A stretch of 64,000 nt of DNA from Altererythrobacter sp. (lineage in GTDB: Bacteria; Pseudomonadota; Alphaproteobacteria; Sphingomonadales; Sphingomonadaceae): NCBI GenBank assembly GCA_016793865.1, contig JAEULJ010000006.1:20235-84234 (forward strand), read 5' to 3'. Position 1 is the first letter of the stretch; every line of letters begins with the position of its first letter. The notes beneath the pieces were generated by a model. That model searched no databases, was not told the DNA's origin, and saw nothing but the letters and a program-made list of their open reading frames with translations. Shown piece by piece: positions 60,623 to 64,000 of this stretch. The position numbers were made by a program, and so were the translations under genes.

Positions 60623-61387
60623 ATGACCGATCGTATCTTCACCGCCGGACTGATCGTGATCGGCGACGAGATCCTTTCGGGCCGTACGCATGATCGCAAC
60701 ATCGCCCAGGTCGCCAGCTGGTTGCAGGTGCAAGGCATCCGTCTGGGCGAAGTGCGCGTCGTCCCCGACGTGACCGCGCGGATCGCAGATGCGGTCAACG
60801 CGCTGCGCGCTCAGAACGACTACCTCTTCACCACCGGCGGGATCGGCCCGACCCATGACGACATTACAGTCGACGCGGTGGCCGAGGCGCTTGGCGTGCC
60901 GGTAGAGGTCCATCCCGAAGCGCGCGCCATCCTGGAGCGCCATTACGCCGACAAGGGCGGTCTCAGTGAAGCGCGGCTGCGCATGGCGCGCACACCGCAG
61001 GGTGCCGAGCTGATCGCGAACCGGATGTCGGGTGCGCCCGGCATCCGCATAGGCAATATCTTCATGATGGCGGGTGTTCCGCACATTGCCGCCGGTATGC
61101 TCGACGCGCTCACCGGGACGATCGAGGGTGGCGCTCCGCTGGTCAGCGAGACCCTGGGGGGTTTCATCCCGGAAAGCGAGGTGGCGGTCCTGCTTCGCGA
61201 AACCGAACGGGCCCACGCCCACTGTCAGATCGGCAGCTATCCCTTCTTCAAGGATGGCCGCGTCGGATCCAACTTCGTGATCCGCTCGACGAGCGTGGAG
61301 GCGCTGGCACAATGCGCCAAGGCACTTGGAGACGGGCTCGACAGGGCCGGCTTCGCCTGGGTTCCCGGGGGGATCGCTCCGCGCTGA
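60623..61387 (+). CDS. CinA-N / MoCF-domain protein (competence/damage-inducible protein A type)
   Basis: A 254-aa protein with the molybdopterin-binding-like fold: AGLIVIGDEILSGRT, FTTGGIGPTHDDITVDAVAE and the C-terminal FVIRSTSVEALA strand. Only the N-terminal CinA domain is present; the NMN-amidase C-terminal domain of full CinA is absent. This short form is usual in alphaproteobacteria. A pyrophosphatase-type activity on nucleotides is known for some members but cannot be claimed here. It starts 15 nt after the monooxygenase stop. Confidence 0.88.
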   Translation: MTDRIFTAGLIVIGDEILSGRTHDRNIAQVASWLQVQGIRLGEVRVVPDVTARIADAVNALRAQNDYLFTTGGIGPTHDDITVDAVAEALGVPVEVHPEARAILERHYADKGGLSEARLRMARTPQGAELIANRMSGAPGIRIGNIFMMAGVPHIAAGMLDALTGTIEGGAPLVSETLGGFIPESEVAVLLRETERAHAHCQIGSYPFFKDGRVGSNFVIRSTSVEALAQCAKALGDGLDRAGFAWVPGGIAPR

Positions 61388-61435
61388 CTTCCGACCTTGA
61401 CCGCCTGCCGGCGCTCCGGCACAGGCGCGGGCAGC

Positions 61436-61509
61436 GCGGGTATGATGTAATGGTAGCCTGTCAGCTTCCCATGCTGAACGCGCGGGTTCGATTCCCGCTA
61501 CCCGCTCCA
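61436..61509 (+). tRNA. tRNA-Gly (anticodon CCC)
   Basis: Acceptor GCGGGTA pairs with TACCCGC, discriminator T, and CCA is encoded. The anticodon loop TTCCCAT is framed by the stem TCAGC/GCTGA, giving CCC, and the T loop reads GGTTCGATTCC. The gene stands alone on the plus strand, 48 nt after the CinA-like gene. Confidence 0.93.
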
Positions 61510-61725
61510 TCCCCTAACGAGATCCGCCAAAGGCCAAGCCTGGCTGGCTGTGCACCGACATTGCCGATGTTCTGCGGGATCGACTGACCGAAGGCACGCC
61601 GCCGTCCCAAGATCTCAGATGAGATGGGCGCCATGTGGGCCCGGGCCGGATCTGGCCGCAAGGGTCGCAACTGTCGTGCTAACGGCTGGCAGCGATAAAC
61701 GAGCGGAACCGGTGATGCCAGGGGC

Positions 61726-61802
<77 letters not shown>

Positions 61803-61952
61803 ATAAGCCTGTGCCGCCTCGAGCGCCGGCGTCGAAGCTTCGGGCATTCGCCGCCGAACATGGTTCGGAGACGACAACGCCGCCGCGCGGCTTTCACCGG
61901 CAGCGGCGTCTTGAAACTGTGAATGGGTTTTCCCGCACCGCCGGCCGCAATG

Positions 61953-62067
61953 CCTGGCGACGACCTACTCTTCCAACGCTTGAGCGTTAGTACCATCGGC
62001 GCTGTCCGGTTTCACGGCCGAGTTCGAGATGGGATCGGGTGGGTCACGGACGCTATAGCCACCAAGC
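61953..62067 (-). rRNA. rrf: 5S ribosomal RNA
   Basis: About 115 nt on the minus strand. Typical parts are the GCTTGGTGGC 5' end, the CCCATCTCGAACTCGG loop and the GGAAGAGTAGGTC segment near the 3' end. Ends are placed by homology and may be off by one or two bases. It is followed by tRNA-fMet at about 150 nt. Confidence 0.93.
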
Positions 62068-62177
62068 AATGGGGCCAGCGGAGGGGTCTAAATCGATGCA
62101 CTCTAAAGTGAGCTATCCGGCTGGAGACTTCCTCCGGTCGCAGACAGCAAAGCTGTCGTTGACGGTGTGAATTCTAC

Positions 62178-64000
<1,823 letters not shown>

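Overview
This window is a GC-rich alphaproteobacterial chromosome segment, most like a sphingomonad (Sphingomonadaceae or Erythrobacteraceae). The pointers are the GST-fold cell-division factor FzlA, a DUF3576 lipoprotein upstream of leuS, an lptE-holA pair, two large TonB-dependent receptors, and an rRNA operon ending 23S-5S-tRNA-fMet. No insertion sequence, prophage gene, CRISPR array or plasmid function was seen. Nearly all of the window is densely packed coding sequence, often with 1-4 nt stop/start overlaps.

Layout. 1-2 kb (minus): formaldehyde detoxification gene adhC, a broken cupin gene, a VOC protein and the start of a YbaK/ProX tRNA-editing protein. 2-6.4 kb (plus): two exported hypotheticals, fzlA, msrB and a class A penicillin-binding protein. 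6.4-10.1 kb: galU plus a DASS-type transporter (minus), divergent from murA. 10.2-14.7 kb: a small SFPASDPP-motif protein, a ribbon-helix-helix protein, and a piu-like iron operon (TonB receptor, Fe(II)/2OG hydroxylase, PepSY membrane protein) behind a Fur-like palindrome. 14.7-17 kb: a YdeI-like protein, a PhaB-like reductase and a putative outer-membrane protein. 17.2-24.5 kb: DUF3576, leuS-lptE-holA, then lptA, lptC and an RNase D-like exonuclease (minus), and ung. 24.5-30.6 kb: gltB-gltD. 30.8-39.6 kb: a membrane hypothetical, MaoC hydratase, thiolase, DUF5996, PEBP and CBS proteins, a 47-codon DUF2474 membrane protein, a beta-lactamase-fold hydrolase and two acyl-CoA dehydrogenases.

39.7-56.1 kb is the most distinctive accessory block, an alpha-glucan (maltodextrin/starch) utilisation locus. 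A minus-strand operon runs TonB receptor, flavin halogenase-like, secreted GH13, cytoplasmic GH13, GH97 and a second flavin halogenase-like gene. The last five genes are chained by 4-nt overlaps. The divergent arm is a LacI regulator, an MFS sugar transporter, a ROK kinase and an exported GH13. A perfect 12-bp palindrome lies in the divergent gap and a 10/12 match precedes the MFS gene, which suggests one LacI-controlled regulon. The inferred flow is outer-membrane uptake by the receptor, periplasmic cleavage by the GH13 and GH97 enzymes, inner-membrane import, final hydrolysis and phosphorylation. The role of the two halogenase-like proteins is unknown.

56-61.4 kb: a divergent PEP-carboxylase homologue with altered catalytic motifs, a Baeyer-Villiger-type monooxygenase and a CinA-N/MoCF-domain protein. 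61.4-64 kb: tRNA-Gly(CCC) on plus, then on minus tRNA-fMet, 5S and the 3' part of 23S rRNA, which runs off the window.
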